64,000 bases of DNA from a bacterium 1XD21-70 (GTDB lineage: Bacteria > Bacillota > Clostridia > Lachnospirales > Lachnospiraceae). Under the pieces are notes generated by a model. It was not told the DNA's origin. It did not search any database and was given only the letters and a program-made list of their open reading frames with translations. Of this stretch, positions 55,865 to 64,000 are shown one piece after another. Location of the stretch: positions 62,001 through 126,000 of the forward strand of contig RAYB01000011.1 in the NCBI GenBank assembly GCA_003669055.1, in the 5' to 3' direction. How positions within the stretch are numbered: position 1 is the first letter of the stretch; each line of letters begins with the position of its first letter. Made by a program: the position numbers and the translations under genes.

Positions 55865-56746
55865 TTATACTTCGCCGGAACGGCTGATCTTTAACTGGAA
55901 GATGGATGCCGTAACGGTTATAATAAAGATCAGAACTCCGGTTGCTGCTGCCATCCCCATGTCATCATGCAGGAATGCATTCTGGTACAGGAACAGCCCT
56001 AATACCTGGGAAGAGTTTCCGGGGCCGCCGACCGTGGTGGAATACACCTCGGTAAAAAGCTTAAAGGCACCGATTACCGTGATGATGGTACAGACCAGAA
56101 GCTGCTCCTTTGCCAGCGGAAGGATAATGCTCAGGGCACGCCGTACAGGGCCGGCTCCGTCAATGATAGCCGCCTCCACGTAATCATTGGGCACGTTCTG
56201 GAAAGCAACCACCATCAAAAGGGTGATATAGCCGGTGAACTGCCACTGGCTCATGGCTATGATACAAAAAATTGCCAGGTTTTTGTCCCCCAGCCAGGTC
56301 TGCTGCATACTGGCCAAGCCGATATTTTTCAGCAGAGTATTCAGCATACCAAGCTGTGGATTATAGATAAAATTAAACATCAGGCCCACCGCGGTCAGGG
56401 AAACCAGGGACGGGATAAAATAAATATTACGGCAGATGGTTTTGAACCGTTCCCCTGCCAGCTTGCTTTCCAGAAGCAGTGCCAGAAAAGTGCCGAAGCC
56501 AACCTGCACGATCAGGGAAATGACACAATAGTAAATGTTATTGCGGATCATGATCGGGAAAGTATCGCTGGTAAAGAGCCTGCGGTAATTATCAAAAGCG
56601 ACAAACTTCATGGAAGAAGAATAAGACGACAGATGGAAAAAGCTGTATACCAGGTTGACAATGACCGGAATATAGACCAGCCCCAGCACCATCAAAAGAC
56701 CTGGGATAACATATAAATATGGTGTTAAATTGGTTTTCTTTTTCAT
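55865..56746 (-). CDS. Sugar ABC importer permease (MalF-like)
   Basis: Inner-membrane permease, 293 residues with six hydrophobic helices and the EAA loop DYVEAAIIDGAGPVRRALSIILP. The ATG at 56746 follows AAGGTGGGTGCC; reading from 56851 adds 35 residues over the leader. It partners the MalG-like permease 12 bp downstream and the binding protein upstream. Confidence 0.9.
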   Translation of the reverse strand: MKKKTNLTPYLYVIPGLLMVLGLVYIPVIVNLVYSFFHLSSYSSSMKFVAFDNYRRLFTSDTFPIMIRNNIYYCVISLIVQVGFGTFLALLLESKLAGERFKTICRNIYFIPSLVSLTAVGLMFNFIYNPQLGMLNTLLKNIGLASMQQTWLGDKNLAIFCIIAMSQWQFTGYITLLMVVAFQNVPNDYVEAAIIDGAGPVRRALSIILPLAKEQLLVCTIITVIGAFKLFTEVYSTTVGGPGNSSQVLGLFLYQNAFLHDDMGMAAATGVLIFIITVTASIFQLKISRSGEV

Positions 56747-56930
56747 GTTGGCACCCACCTTTTTGATGTGGTCCGCCCAGAACCAGAACCGGCTCCAACG
56801 GCTTTTTTGAAAGACAGGGAGCAGTCGCCTGCTCCCTGTCATGGTTTCCATGATTTAGGACTGATCATGAAACAGACTTTCATTTCATTCAGAATAGATT
56901 TCATGACAGCCCCTGATTGAAAGACATGTT

Positions 56931-58298
56931 TTACTGAGCCAGGTTCTGAGCCTCAGCAGCAACCTTCTGGATCTTCGCCATCGCATCCTCCGGCGTCACA
57001 TCGCCGTTGGTGATGTCGGAAATCTGGGTCAGGTACTCGTCACAAACGGTAGAATACAAAGCATTGTCAAACCAGATATCCATCTTCTTGGCATTGGCAA
57101 TCACCTCATAAGCGCTGATCAGGGACGGGTCGGTCAAACCTTCATCCACACCCAAAGAAGCGTTGAACCAGCCAACCTCAGCTGCCTGCTCTGCACCGGT
57201 CTCCGGCCCTAAGAACCATTTTAAGAACTCAATGCACTCATCCGGATAAGCGGTCTTGGAAGAAACTGCAAAGCCTTCCGGTGCTCCGGATACCAGATCC
57301 GGGTTACCCTTAGCGCCCGGGATTACCGGGAACTTGAACATGCCCCAGTTCATATCCGGGTTCTCCTGCTTGATGTTGGTGATCTCCACCAGTTCTGCAA
57401 ACAGGATCGCATTCTGGCCATTGGTAAAGCCCAGGCGTGCCATATCATGGGTCATGCCGTTGACACCCATATTCATATAAGGAACAAGCTGCTGGTAATA
57501 CTTGAAGGCCTCCACATAACCGGGATCTGTAAATTCACCGGTCTTGGGGTCATAGTCTTTTGCCCTCACCTCATCCGGCACACACTGCTCATTCAACGCC
57601 CCCAGATAATGGGCGCCCGGCCACTTATCCTGGTTGCCCTCTGCGATCGGCACCACACCGGATGCCTGGATAGCATCCAGGACTTTAATGAAATCATCCC
57701 AGGTCTCGGGAACCTCCAGCCCCAGGTCATTGAACATATCCACATTGTAGAAAAACTCCTTGGCATCTAAGCGGAACGGGATCCCATATACCATGCCGTC
57801 AGCCGTGGTATACTCATTCATCTGGGTCTCCATCAGGCTGGCCTTCCATTCCGGGTCAGCTTCTAAGTATGGGGTCAGATCCATCAACAGCCCTTCACGG
57901 ATAAAACGCTCGGAGAACTCACCGCAAAAGCTGAAAAAGATATCCGGGCACTCATCGGAACCTACTACAACCTTGATCTTCTCTTTATATGGCTGATTCT
58001 GGGCACTGGTCACCTCAAACTTAATGTCCGGATGAGCGGCCTCATATTCCGCAATTTTCTTCTCGATAAAAGCATTGCACGGATCATCCGGGAAACGGTG
58101 GAACAGCTTAATAACCTTCACGTCCCCGCTGGCTGCCGCCTCCTGTGTCGCTCCCCCTGCTGCCTCTTTGCCTGCCGCTTCCCCACCTGCCGCTGCCGTG
58201 GTTGGCTGCGTGTCAGACCCGCCGCCGCATGCGGCCAGGCTCAGTGCCATCACAGCAGCCAAACCTGTACTCAGTACCTTGTTCAGACTCTTTTTCAT
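56931..58298 (-). CDS. Extracellular solute-binding lipoprotein (family 1)
   Basis: Substrate-capturing lipoprotein of 455 residues. The signal ends with the lipobox LAAC (Cys24), followed by a Gly/Ala/Glu-rich linker (to about 60), then a family-1 binding domain (LFHRFPDDPCNAFIEKKIAEYEAAHPDI). The start follows GGAGAGGC. It is the first gene of the importer operon and lies next to FrlB, FrlD and FrlC genes, so the likely substrate is a fructosyl-amino acid or its peptide form. This is from context only. Confidence 0.9.
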   Translation of the reverse strand: MKKSLNKVLSTGLAAVMALSLAACGGGSDTQPTTAAAGGEAAGKEAAGGATQEAAASGDVKVIKLFHRFPDDPCNAFIEKKIAEYEAAHPDIKFEVTSAQNQPYKEKIKVVVGSDECPDIFFSFCGEFSERFIREGLLMDLTPYLEADPEWKASLMETQMNEYTTADGMVYGIPFRLDAKEFFYNVDMFNDLGLEVPETWDDFIKVLDAIQASGVVPIAEGNQDKWPGAHYLGALNEQCVPDEVRAKDYDPKTGEFTDPGYVEAFKYYQQLVPYMNMGVNGMTHDMARLGFTNGQNAILFAELVEITNIKQENPDMNWGMFKFPVIPGAKGNPDLVSGAPEGFAVSSKTAYPDECIEFLKWFLGPETGAEQAAEVGWFNASLGVDEGLTDPSLISAYEVIANAKKMDIWFDNALYSTVCDEYLTQISDITNGDVTPEDAMAKIQKVAAEAQNLAQ

Positions 58299-58340
58299 AA
58301 ATAGCCTCTCCTTTCATGTCTTTATGCTTTTACTGTCTTA

Positions 58341-58356
58341 GTTGTATACATACAAC
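58341..58356. promoter_or_regulatory. GntR/HutC-type operator at the importer promoter
   Basis: GTTGTATACATACAAC has perfect 7-bp arms (GTTGTAT, ATACAAC) around a central AC. It contains the GTATAC core typical of HutC-subfamily GntR sites and lies about 13 bp past the predicted transcription start. The GntR gene of this locus is the natural candidate. Confidence 0.65.
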
Positions 58357-58375
58357 CTATAACATCTTGCTTCAT

Positions 58376-58404
58376 ACTATATCATATTATCCAAAGCATT
58401 GCAA
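58376..58404 (-). promoter_or_regulatory. Promoter of the ABC importer operon
   Basis: -35 TTGCAA (58404-58399), 17-bp spacer, -10 TATAGT (58381-58376). The start near 58369 places the operator in the transcribed leader. Confidence 0.65.
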
Positions 58405-58470
58405 CAGTTTTTTCAAATTTTCTTGTGATTTTTGCTAAGGAACAGAACTTTTAAGCGTTATTTTTATCAC

Positions 58471-58530
58471 AAAGATACCCTCAGCTGGCAAGAAAACCCA
58501 TTGCTTTCTCTGGCCCCTGAGGGTATCTTT
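58471..58530. repeat. Dispersed hairpin repeat, copy C, acting as terminator
   Basis: AAAGATACCCTCAG (58471-58484) and CTGAGGGTATCTTT (58517-58530) pair perfectly over 14 bp. The core TACCCTCAG/CTGAGGGTA equals that of copies A, B and D, but the loop differs. It lies just after the GntR gene stop and could end that transcript. Confidence 0.65.
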
Positions 58531-58549
58531 TATCCTATTACAATTCCTG

Positions 58550-59266
58550 TCATGAAATAATGGTCAGCTGATAACGCTGCGAGTTCACCACCACTTTGCT
58601 ATAATGGAGAACCTCTTGGTTCTGGTCACTGGTTTCCTCTGTCTGCAGAAGCAGCGGTTGGTTCTCCTCCACCCCCAAACGCTGAGCCTCCTCCACTGTA
58701 GCATAGCAGATCTGCACGGTTCTGACCGCATGGGTCGGTATCAGCCCATGCTCCCGGAACACCTCGTAAGTGGAGCCTGTCAGGTTTGCCTGCAGCAGGA
58801 AATCCAACCTTTTGGGGTAGTAATTAGACTCTATCATCACGGGCACTCCGTCAATCTTGCGCAGCCGGACGATCTTTAAGACCTTTTCTTCCTCGCCCAC
58901 ATGGAGGCTCCGCTGGACAGAAACCTCCGGCATCACCCATTCCACGGAAATCAGTTCCGAAGACGGCTCCTGCCCGCTCATCCGGCTTGCCTCCGAAAAG
59001 CTGCGCACAAGATTGTCCGGATCTACCACCCGGCGCAGCTTTTTCTCTGCTATAAATGTACCGATCCCCTGCTTGCGTGTCACATAGCCCTCATCCACCA
59101 GCAGCTCGATCGCTTTTCGTACCGTAATGCGGCTGACCTCATATTGTTGGCTGAATTCAGCCTCTGTCATCAGGCGGTCTCCGGCTTTGAGCCGCCCCTC
59201 TTTGATCTGATCCTTAATCTCATCCGACAATTGCTGATATAACGGAACAATTGAATTCTTAACCAT
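58550..59266 (-). CDS. frlR: GntR-family (HutC subfamily) regulator
   Basis: Transcriptional repressor of 238 residues. The winged HTH reads EAEFSQQYEVSRITVRKAIELL, and the C-terminal UTRA effector domain (about 95-238) has the RLRKIDGVPVMIESNY segment. The start follows GCGAGG. In the fructoselysine locus, between frlD and the importer, so it most likely senses a fructosamine phosphate (FrlR-like); the symbol is from context. A matching palindrome lies at the importer promoter. Confidence 0.8.
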   Translation of the reverse strand: MVKNSIVPLYQQLSDEIKDQIKEGRLKAGDRLMTEAEFSQQYEVSRITVRKAIELLVDEGYVTRKQGIGTFIAEKKLRRVVDPDNLVRSFSEASRMSGQEPSSELISVEWVMPEVSVQRSLHVGEEEKVLKIVRLRKIDGVPVMIESNYYPKRLDFLLQANLTGSTYEVFREHGLIPTHAVRTVQICYATVEEAQRLGVEENQPLLLQTEETSDQNQEVLHYSKVVVNSQRYQLTIIS

Positions 59267-59417
59267 AAATTACCTCGCAATCTCTAAGCCTTAATTGTGC
59301 CTAATAGTCTTATGACATAATATTACCATCAAACCAGTCATTGTGCAAGGATTCTTTGGCAATGCCCCCCAAAAAGTGTAAACTATTTACAAATCAACTT
59401 TACAAATCAAAACAATT

Positions 59418-60287
59418 TCAATCGATGATATCCGTACCGTATCCGAAAGCGCCTTCCATTGCACAGACCTTTGCCGCAAATTCCGCCCCGCGTTCCATCG
59501 CGCGTACCAGGCGCATCTGCATTTTCGCATGGTTGGCCTCAAACAATGGTTCATCGTCCTGCAAAAGCGTGGTCAGAAGCGTGGCAAAATACGAATCCCC
59601 GGCGCCCATGGTATCCAGCACACTGTCGGCCCGGCGGGCCTGCACATAGCTTATCTCATCCTCATACAGGGCGTAGGACCCCGCCTCACCTACCGTACCT
59701 ACCACCAGCTTCACCCCATATTCAGCCACCCGGTGCATCTCCTGTTCACGGTCCAAATCCCGCAGATGCGCACAGGATAGCAGCACAATCTGGGTATACG
59801 GGCATACCCGGTCCAGAAGCTCCTTATTCCATTCCGTGGACAAATCAAACGCAATCGGTACCCCCGTGCTCTTTAGCAGCGGCAAATCGTCCAGAATATA
59901 GCTGTTATTGTTCGTATAAATAATATCAAAGCCTCTGATATAGTCCAAATCCTCTTCCGTAAAATAAAAACCGTGTTCCCTGGCCACCCCGCCCCGGTTC
60001 GAGCCCAAAAATACCCGGTCCCCGTCGCGCAGGGTAACCTGTGCCGCGCCGTTTTCTCCGTGGAAATGGCGGGAATGGCTATAGTCAATCCCCAGTTCGT
60101 CCAAAACCTTGCAATTGTATTTTGCCACTGCATCATCCCCAAACTTCCCCAGATAGGCAGGAACCCCTCCGTTCATCTGGGAATAAACACACGTATTTAC
60201 ACACTGTCCTCCCGGGTACATCTTCCCCCTGGACAGATATTTGTCTACCACATTGTCCCCGATTGCAATGATCTTTGCCTCTTTCAT
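59418..60287 (-). CDS. frlD: Fructoselysine 6-kinase-like PfkB kinase
   Basis: Phosphorylates fructoselysine (or a related fructosamine) at position 6; 289 residues. It begins with the FrlD pattern IIAIGDNVVDKYLSRG, GGQCVNTCVYSQMNGG and ends with DTMGAGDSYFATLL carrying the catalytic Asp, then AAKVCAMEGAFGYG. The ATG at 60287 follows TGGAGGAAATAAC; a reading from 60395 would include repeat copy D. In the locus it works just before FrlB. Confidence 0.82.
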   Translation of the reverse strand: MKEAKIIAIGDNVVDKYLSRGKMYPGGQCVNTCVYSQMNGGVPAYLGKFGDDAVAKYNCKVLDELGIDYSHSRHFHGENGAAQVTLRDGDRVFLGSNRGGVAREHGFYFTEEDLDYIRGFDIIYTNNNSYILDDLPLLKSTGVPIAFDLSTEWNKELLDRVCPYTQIVLLSCAHLRDLDREQEMHRVAEYGVKLVVGTVGEAGSYALYEDEISYVQARRADSVLDTMGAGDSYFATLLTTLLQDDEPLFEANHAKMQMRLVRAMERGAEFAAKVCAMEGAFGYGTDIID

Positions 60288-60320
60288 GTTATTTCCTCCA
60301 TTATATATTTGCATGCCCCA

Positions 60321-60369
60321 TACCCTCAGCGGACGAGGGGACACACGGTTCACTTGTTCACCGAGAGTA
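60321..60369. repeat. Dispersed hairpin repeat, copy D
   Basis: TACCCTCAGCGGACGAG (60321-60337) pairs with CTTGTTCACCGAGAGTA (60353-60369) using several G-T pairs; the loop holds GGGACACACGGTT as in copies A and B. Confidence 0.65.
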
Positions 60370-60414
60370 ACCATACACAAAAATTCCCGGGGCACATGCT
60401 TCCCTTCCCCGGCT

Positions 60415-61077
60415 TTACTTGCCCTGGCCTGCCTGTTCCAGCCACAAAATCACATCATGCAGCGTTTTCACACATGCCACTGTACGGCTCTCTTCCCGTT
60501 TGGTCGGCGGTAGGCTGTCCGGCACCATAATCACCTGGCATCCGGCTCTCCAGCCGGCCTCTACCCCAGCGTACGAATCCTCCAGCACCAGGCACTGCCC
60601 CGGTTCTGTCTGTGCCTCCGCCGCTGCCCGCAAAAAGATATCCGGCTCCGGTTTGCCGTTCTCTACCATATCCCCAAATACCCGGTAACAGAAATAACTG
60701 CTGACCCCGGCAAGTTCCAGGTAATTGGTTGCCTTTTTACTGTGCGTGGATGTCGCCAGCGCAATCCGGTAACCATGCCCCTCCAGCCATATCAGCAGTT
60801 CCTTCAGCCCTGGCTTTATCGGCACCCCATGTTCCTTGATCCAATTGTTTATGTACTCTGTCCTCTCCCCGCGGAAAGCCCAGTAGTCGAACCCTTCGCC
60901 CAATTCCTCGCGGAATACACAAATACAATCCTCCAGTTTCAGCCCCTTCATGCGGTTCATGATCTGCTCTGTAATCGGCAGGCCATGGCGTTTCCCCACC
61001 CCGATCCAGGCATCGCTCGCCAGGCGTTCCGTGTCAAACATCAAACCATCCATATCAAAAATGACTGTTTTTACCAT
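60415..61077 (-). CDS. HAD-superfamily phosphatase/phosphoglucomutase-like
   Basis: 220 residues. HAD motifs: FDMDGLMFDTE (catalytic Asp pair), STHS, the Lys in NGKPEPDIF and VLEDSYAGVEAG. The helical cap (about 15-85) is the beta-phosphoglucomutase/HAD-IA type. The start follows GGAGCAGACG. Between frlC and frlD, on the same strand; it could dephosphorylate a side product of the pathway. Confidence 0.82.
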   Translation of the reverse strand: MVKTVIFDMDGLMFDTERLASDAWIGVGKRHGLPITEQIMNRMKGLKLEDCICVFREELGEGFDYWAFRGERTEYINNWIKEHGVPIKPGLKELLIWLEGHGYRIALATSTHSKKATNYLELAGVSSYFCYRVFGDMVENGKPEPDIFLRAAAEAQTEPGQCLVLEDSYAGVEAGWRAGCQVIMVPDSLPPTKREESRTVACVKTLHDVILWLEQAGQGK

Positions 61078-61108
61078 CGTCTGCTCCTATCGGCCTTTCC
61101 AGGCATGC

Positions 61109-61945
61109 TCACTCCATATATGGCTCAAATTTCTGATAATTCCGTACATCCGCTGCCGCAGGTTCGTAGCAATATTCTAGTGCTGTAATCTCCTGGCTTA
61201 ACAGCCCCCGGTAGTGATGGCGCCTCAGTATCTCCAGCCACCCTTTAAGGTCATGCCTGCCGTCCCCCCAGGCCAAATGCCCGTAAGGCATGCCGTCCAC
61301 AAAATGCATATGGACGATATTGCCATCCCCCAATGCCTGAAACCATTGTTCGGGGTTTTCCCCTGACACGCCCATCGCACAGGTATCAATCATTGCTTTA
61401 AAATTCGGGTGGCAAATCTCATCCAGCATCCGTTTAACATCCTTTAAGGTCACCGCTAAGTTGGTTTCCTGTGGCCGCAGGGATTCCATGGCCAGGGTAA
61501 TCCCCTTTGCCTGTGCATAGTCGGCAAGCCTTGCCAACATATCCCGGCCGCGCTTCCAGGCCTCCTCCCTGTCCTCATTCAGGTTCCCTCTCCCGGAATG
61601 GACTGCCATTAACGTGCACCCCAATTCCTCCCCCGCGTCCAGCCCTTTCTTAAAATAGTCAAAACTCCTGCGGTAGAGTTCCGGGTCTGCCGCTGCAAAC
61701 TGATATGGCACACTGCAGTTTTCAGGCGTAATCACCTTCACAGTAAGCCCCCGCTCACAGATCATGCGCTTTACCCGTCTGCAATCCTCATATTCCAGGT
61801 TGCTTAGGAAAAAGTGCGGCGACCCCGCCCACAGCTCGATACTCTGAAATCCCGCCCTCATCTGAGCCTCCAGGAAATACTCCAATGAAAAATAGCGGTA
61901 ATGAATATTCATGCCCGCTACTTGTTCACGATCAATCAGTTTCAT
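61109..61945 (-). CDS. frlC: Fructoselysine 3-epimerase-like sugar epimerase
   Basis: TIM-barrel isomerase of the xylose-isomerase-like AP-endonuclease-2 fold, 278 residues. Glu residues of the metal site are seen in SIELWAGSPH, MESLRPQE and QEITAL, with DTCAMGV and HMHFVDG. The ATG at 61945 follows AAGGGGGC; a reading from 61987 is in the leader. It brings psicoselysine into the FrlD/FrlB route. Confidence 0.8.
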   Translation of the reverse strand: MKLIDREQVAGMNIHYRYFSLEYFLEAQMRAGFQSIELWAGSPHFFLSNLEYEDCRRVKRMICERGLTVKVITPENCSVPYQFAAADPELYRRSFDYFKKGLDAGEELGCTLMAVHSGRGNLNEDREEAWKRGRDMLARLADYAQAKGITLAMESLRPQETNLAVTLKDVKRMLDEICHPNFKAMIDTCAMGVSGENPEQWFQALGDGNIVHMHFVDGMPYGHLAWGDGRHDLKGWLEILRRHHYRGLLSQEITALEYCYEPAAADVRNYQKFEPYME

Positions 61946-62051
61946 ATACCGATGCCCCCTTATCTCTTGATAAGGCCAGTATATCATACCATGATGTATT
62001 ATTACAATATATAATATCTATTTTTTTACTTTTCTTTCCGTTTTTATCCGG

Positions 62052-63545
62052 TTATTTCTTTACCTTCCCCAGCAAACACTCCATCCATTTCTTCGTCCAG
62101 GGGATATTTGACAGCAGCACCACAGCCGTACAGATACTCAAAACCACCGTAAGCGGATGCCCAAACATAGACTTAAGGGGGTTCTCTGCTGAAGAAGCCA
62201 GGGATACCGCCTGCCGGAAATTGGAATCCATCATCTTTCCCAGCACCATCGCCAGGATCAGGGGCGCCACCGGGTAATCAAAACGGCGCATCAAAAAACC
62301 CGTCAGGCCAAACAAAAACATCAGCGCCACATCAAACAGCCTGTTGTTGCAGGCAAACGATCCGATCACACACAGGCTGGCCACCACCGGGATCATGATG
62401 TTCTTGGGAACCGTGATCACCTTACAGATCCTTGGTGCCGCCAAAAGCCCCAGAACCAGCAGTGCAAAGCAGGCAATAAACCCGGCAGCCAGGATCGAAT
62501 GGAAGGCTTCCGGATTCTGCCGGATAAACATCGGCCCTGGCTGCAGCCCATGGACATAAAATACCGACAGGATAATCGCAGTGACTGCATCTCCCGGTAC
62601 TGCTAATGTCAGCATAGGGATCAGGGCGCCGCCGATACAGGCATTATTGGAAGACTCACTGGCCATAATCCCCTCAGCCGCCCCCTCACCAAAGGGCACT
62701 TCCGGCTCTTTTACCAAACGTTTGGCTTCATTATAGGCAATAAAGGATGCCACCGGACCGCCGGCGCCGGGAAGCGCCCCTACCAGCATCCCGATGGTTG
62801 ACGTATATAAAGACAGTTTCCAGTGCCTTAAAGCCTCCTTCAAGCTGACCTTCCCCCGTACCATAGTCAACACATTCTGCTCCTGGTTCCTATTGTAAAT
62901 CACCGATAGCACCTCGGCAAACCCAAAAAAGCCTACCAAGGCCGGAACCGTGCTGATACCGCCGGTCAGGTTCTGTACGCCAAAGGTCAGGCGCCGTGTC
63001 CCCATCAATGGATCCAGCCCGACCATGCTGATCACCAAGCCGACCATCACGCTGATCAGCCCCTTGGCATAGTTCTTTGTGCTGACCGACCCCACGGTTG
63101 CCAGCCCAAAAAGCGCCAGCAGGAAATAGTCCATTTTCGTGAACTTAAGCGCTATCCGGGACACTGGCGTAGCCAACAGCCCCAATGCCAGCAGCCCAAA
63201 TAGGCTTCCCGTAAAAGAGTAAATCGTAGCTATGTATAGCGCCTTGTAGGCCTGCCCCTTTTTCGACATGGGATATCCGTCCAGCGTTGTTACCACCGAG
63301 GAAGGCGCTCCCGGAATGTTTATTAAAATTGCAGATACAGCGCCGGAAAACACCCCTACCACATATACCCCCATAATCATTGCCAGTGCATCTGAGTGCT
63401 CCCAGGTATAGGTGACAGACACCAAAAGGGCTGTCGCCATGGACACGGAAAGCCCGGGGATCGCCCCGACAAACAGCCCGGCCACAGACCCGGCCAACAC
63501 CATTAATATAAACCTCATATCAACCACGGATAATACATCAGGCAT
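62052..63545 (-). CDS. tctA: Tripartite tricarboxylate transporter, large membrane subunit
   Basis: Membrane transporter of 497 residues with about a dozen hydrophobic helices. The family sequences LFVGAIPGLSVSMATALLVSVTY and VGALPGAGGPVASFIAYNEAKR are present. With TctB and a TctC binding protein it forms a Na+- or H+-driven carboxylate importer. The start follows GGGGGAAAGAAG. TctC is not in the window and is expected beyond the right edge; the substrate is unknown. Confidence 0.92.
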   Translation of the reverse strand: MPDVLSVVDMRFILMVLAGSVAGLFVGAIPGLSVSMATALLVSVTYTWEHSDALAMIMGVYVVGVFSGAVSAILINIPGAPSSVVTTLDGYPMSKKGQAYKALYIATIYSFTGSLFGLLALGLLATPVSRIALKFTKMDYFLLALFGLATVGSVSTKNYAKGLISVMVGLVISMVGLDPLMGTRRLTFGVQNLTGGISTVPALVGFFGFAEVLSVIYNRNQEQNVLTMVRGKVSLKEALRHWKLSLYTSTIGMLVGALPGAGGPVASFIAYNEAKRLVKEPEVPFGEGAAEGIMASESSNNACIGGALIPMLTLAVPGDAVTAIILSVFYVHGLQPGPMFIRQNPEAFHSILAAGFIACFALLVLGLLAAPRICKVITVPKNIMIPVVASLCVIGSFACNNRLFDVALMFLFGLTGFLMRRFDYPVAPLILAMVLGKMMDSNFRQAVSLASSAENPLKSMFGHPLTVVLSICTAVVLLSNIPWTKKWMECLLGKVKK

Positions 63546-63560
63546 CTTCTTTCCCCCTTC

Positions 63561-64000
63561 CTATGGCAGCAGCACATGCAGCATTGCCCGAAATGCAATG
63601 CTCAAAAACAAAGTAATGCCAAAAGGTACAAACAGCAGTACCGGCAGCTTACGCACACCCAGAAATGCCATCATAGCCGCCAGGAATACCACGGTCGCCA
63701 CTTCAAATGTAGAGAATGTATACAAAAAAGAAAATATGCCGACGGTAATATAAGGGATCTTAAGTTCAGCCAATGCCAAGTAATAAATCCCGCATAAAAG
63801 CAGCGCGGCCGCCACCCCGCCAGTTTTCCCCTTTGCATCTCCCCCTCCCGCCGGGTCTTTCTGCGGATCATTTTCCTCCCGCCCGTCCCCGCCTGCAAAT
63901 TTCCTCCCCGCTAAAACCCCCTCCCCGATCAGCCAGGCAGAGAGCACTGTCATTGCCAAACCTACAATCAGCGGAAATAAATATGGCGATTGTGCCCAGT
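63561..64000 (-). CDS. tctB: Tripartite tricarboxylate transporter small subunit TctB (5' end outside window)
   Basis: The frame is open to the right edge and continues upstream with WAQSPYLFPLIVGLAMTVLS, so the gene starts beyond 64000. About 146 residues are visible with four hydrophobic segments. A charged Gly/Glu/Asp-rich insertion (about residues 35-60 of the visible part) sits between the first and second helix. It lies 15 bp before tctA. This is the 4-helix TctB pattern. Confidence 0.8.
   Translation of the reverse strand, partial: WAQSPYLFPLIVGLAMTVLSAWLIGEGVLAGRKFAGGDGREENDPQKDPAGGGDAKGKTGGVAAALLLCGIYYLALAELKIPYITVGIFSFLYTFSTFEVATVVFLAAMMAFLGVRKLPVLLFVPFGITLFLSIAFRAMLHVLLP

Overview
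The window looks like a chromosomal segment of a gut-type, moderately GC-rich Gram-positive anaerobe, most likely a Lachnospiraceae (Clostridia). The reasons are strong AGGAGG ribosome binding sites, sortase and SpaA-type surface protein architecture, the rpmE-DUF1385-prmC-prfA block, an F-ATPase c subunit with a Na+-type site, several PTS and ABC sugar loci, and small FRSxLELL-type modules. The genus cannot be fixed from the sequence. I saw no rRNA, tRNA, CRISPR array, insertion sequence or prophage.

Layout. 1-2659: a glucose-family PTS permease (cut by the left edge) divergent from a LacI-type regulator. 2799-7946: a hexitol or ketose PTS operon on the minus strand (PfkB kinase, zinc dehydrogenase, DeoR regulator, MtlA-type IICBA) behind a promoter with a phased DeoR-like operator array. 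8167-14361: a two-component system, a large exported membrane protein and an ABC transporter. 14556-23913: a 2932-residue LPXTG surface protein with a small module protein upstream. 24235-25350: a DUF3810 membrane metalloprotein. 25436-32861: a complete F1Fo-ATPase operon, atpZ-atpI-atpBEFHAGDC. 33137-35142: a BTAD regulator and a repeated-module protein. 35280-41712: prfA, prmC, DUF1385, rpmE, rho and rarA. 41798-44589: polysaccharide deacetylase, tagaturonate reductase and cold-shock protein. 45131-48570: rpmG-secE-nusG-rplK-rplA-rplJ-rplL with an L10 leader. 48770-53684: acyltransferase, DUF951, sirtuin, GNAT, DUF2156 and AIM24 genes. 53887-61945: a fructoselysine-type (Amadori product) locus with frlB, an ABC importer, a GntR regulator, frlD, a HAD phosphatase and frlC. 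62052-64000: TctA and TctB of a tripartite carboxylate transporter, cut by the right edge.

How it works together. Most of the window is transcribed leftward. The right third imports fructosyl-amino acids by ABC transport, epimerises or phosphorylates them (FrlC, FrlD) and cleaves them (FrlB), probably under a HutC-type GntR repressor whose palindrome sits at the transporter promoter. The left third imports sugars by PTS, with LacI and DeoR control visible in the promoter geometry. The centre is housekeeping: energy coupling, termination and release factors, ribosomal proteins.

Main points of interest: a dispersed 45-60 nt hairpin repeat in four intergenic positions; a 22-bp-arm hairpin in the cold-shock leader; twin 28-nt elements before rplK and rplA; two unlinked proteins built from the same small repeated module; the five-gene sensor/ABC operon; and an intergenic region holding two similar promoter-plus-hairpin units that may encode a small RNA.
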